Below are positions 63,121 through 64,000 of a stretch of DNA of 64,000 bases, in pieces. The position numbers and the translations under genes are program-made. The stretch's first letter is position 1. The number at the start of each line of letters is the position of its first letter. The notes below the pieces were generated by a model. The model had not been told where the DNA came from, searched no databases, and saw only the letters and a program-made list of their open reading frames with translations. The DNA comes from Pseudoalteromonas luteoviolacea (GTDB lineage: Bacteria; Pseudomonadota; Gammaproteobacteria; Enterobacterales; Alteromonadaceae), in assembly GCF_018100925.1 (NCBI RefSeq), contig NZ_JAGJEH010000005.1:372001-436000 (forward strand), in the 5' to 3' direction.

Positions 63121-63402
63121 TTAATTTCTTTTGTTTTCTGGTTGTTGACTTTCGAGTAGTTGCTTAGTTTTTTCTTCAGGGCTAAAGCCGCAAATAAAGC
63201 ATATTAAAAAATAACTCGTTAATGGGACTGGAGTTTTACCAGTTTCCCAATTGGATATCGTTGCTTGGTCCACTACAGGGATAAGTTTCTGTCCTAATTG
63301 ACTTTGTGTGAGGCCTGCATCCTTACGCATCGATCTTATCGACTTGGCTGCTTCTCCCCATAAGCCATTAAACAATCCTAGTTGTCGAATTCTAAGTTTC
63401 AT
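63121..63402 (-). CDS. Small XRE-type HTH protein, cassette 1
   Basis: 93 residues. HTH: IRSMRKDAGLTQSQLGQKL, DQATISNWETGKTPVP; then SYFLICFICGFSPEEKTK, the same Cys-containing hydrophobic segment as the cassette 2 protein. ATG 63402 follows GGA by five bases; ATG 63414 is the alternative. The pair with copy D looks like the unit that was duplicated to give cassette 2. Confidence 0.8.
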   Translation of the reverse strand: MKLRIRQLGLFNGLWGEAAKSIRSMRKDAGLTQSQLGQKLIPVVDQATISNWETGKTPVPLTSYFLICFICGFSPEEKTKQLLESQQPENKRN

Positions 63403-64000
63403 ATGTTCCAACATTACCTTTTGATAACAAATTTAACAAAAGCTATCACTGAAAAGCCTGTAATTGCAAGCATTTAGCGATGCATAGCAGCTAATATTAA
63501 TATTATCATGTTATCTAACTGGTAATTTAACGTTTACTCGATTTTTTTAAACCTGATGTTTATTAAATATTTCATTTGTTGCGGTTGATAATATCAAGGT
63601 GTTTTTAAGAAATAAACCTTGAAGTGACAAAAAATTAAAAAATTTATTGTTTTTTATAACAGGGTGTTTAATGACAAAGTATTAGTGTAGCGTGGAATGT
63701 TTTTTAATGAATTTTATTGTATTGTTCATTTATTATGAACAATAAAAAGCTGAAGAATCACAGTGTAATGCTATATTGTCATTATTGCATCGCCATATTG
63801 GATATAAAAACGCAATAATTTAATTTTAAGATACCCGTCTGTTTTTCAAACTCACTCGCTTGTTCAAGATTGTTTTTTAATCACCTTGAGTCAATGAGCG
63901 TATTTAACTACGCATTGTTATGGTTGAAAGATCAAACAAAAAAGTTTGCTTTGTGCAGCATTGGTTGAGTGTTCGTCACCGTCTGTATTTAGCTTGGACG
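63403..64000. other. Right-edge region with inverted repeats, no supported gene
   Basis: AT-rich. It contains TTGATAATATCAA (63585-63597), overlapping a 7-bp inverted repeat TCAAGGT...ACCTTGA (63594-63600, 63616-63622), and a hairpin ATTGTTCAT...ATGAACAAT (63721-63729, 63735-63743). These lie 180-340 bases upstream of the cassette 1 regulator and may be control sites or part of a mobile-element end. No open frame of note. Confidence 0.4.

Noticed and set aside
1..64000. CRISPR arrays, tRNA/rRNA genes, intact insertion sequences, prophage
   Set aside because: No regularly spaced repeats, no cloverleaf-like or rRNA sequence, and no transposase or integrase frame were seen.

Overview
The window reads as a stretch of chromosome from a marine gammaproteobacterium, most likely Pseudoalteromonas or a close relative. 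This is inferred from gene content and protein style (TonB receptor, SLC1 transporter fused to a solute-binding domain, DUF3612 regulator, NorR/NnrS/Hmp set, PNGase F-like secreted enzyme), not from a marker gene. No rRNA, tRNA, CRISPR array, intact insertion sequence or phage is visible.

Left part (1-15.8 kb): a lipoprotein and a secreted DGSG-repeat protein; a complete trans-4-hydroxyproline catabolic locus (prolidase, D-hydroxyproline dehydrogenase, DapA-family deaminase, 4-hydroxyproline epimerase, 2-oxoglutarate semialdehyde dehydrogenase, GntR/FCD regulator) with a 14-bp perfect palindrome inside the promoter between the two divergent arms; a solitary type III polyketide synthase resembling PhlD; a TonB-dependent receptor; a response regulator; a small heat-shock protein.

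Middle (15.8-46.7 kb): a secreted PNGase F-like protein, PaiB/GNAT genes opposite a MocR regulator, a tiny cyanovirin-N-like protein, a MacA/MacB-type efflux operon with its own sigma-54 response regulator and kinase and matching upstream sites, several single enzymes (2OG oxygenase, glutamine-amidotransferase-like protein, LMW phosphatase, serine hydrolase, PrpD, Nudix), a lipase/foldase pair, a nitric oxide detoxification locus (small membrane protein-NnrS-Hmp divergent from NorR, with NorR sites and a sigma-54 promoter), a two-subunit bacterioferritin and a TetR/hydrolase pair.

Right part (46.7-64 kb): a periplasmic binding protein next to a hybrid histidine kinase with a LOV domain, whose frame is broken by an 8-bp tandem duplication; a FAN1-like nuclease fused to a DEDDh exonuclease; an SLC1 symporter fused to a solute-binding domain; a stand-alone malate synthase G-like domain next to a DUF3612/RamB-like regulator; and, from 59.5 kb to the end, an AT-rich array on the minus strand made of four paralogous multi-pass membrane proteins, two paralogous small HTH regulators each placed just ahead of a membrane protein, and between the two cassettes a 36-residue peptide gene with a double-glycine leader. 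That array is the best candidate for an undescribed system. Start codons were moved from the longest ORF to the start with the best ribosome binding site or family agreement where the sequence allowed; each case is noted.
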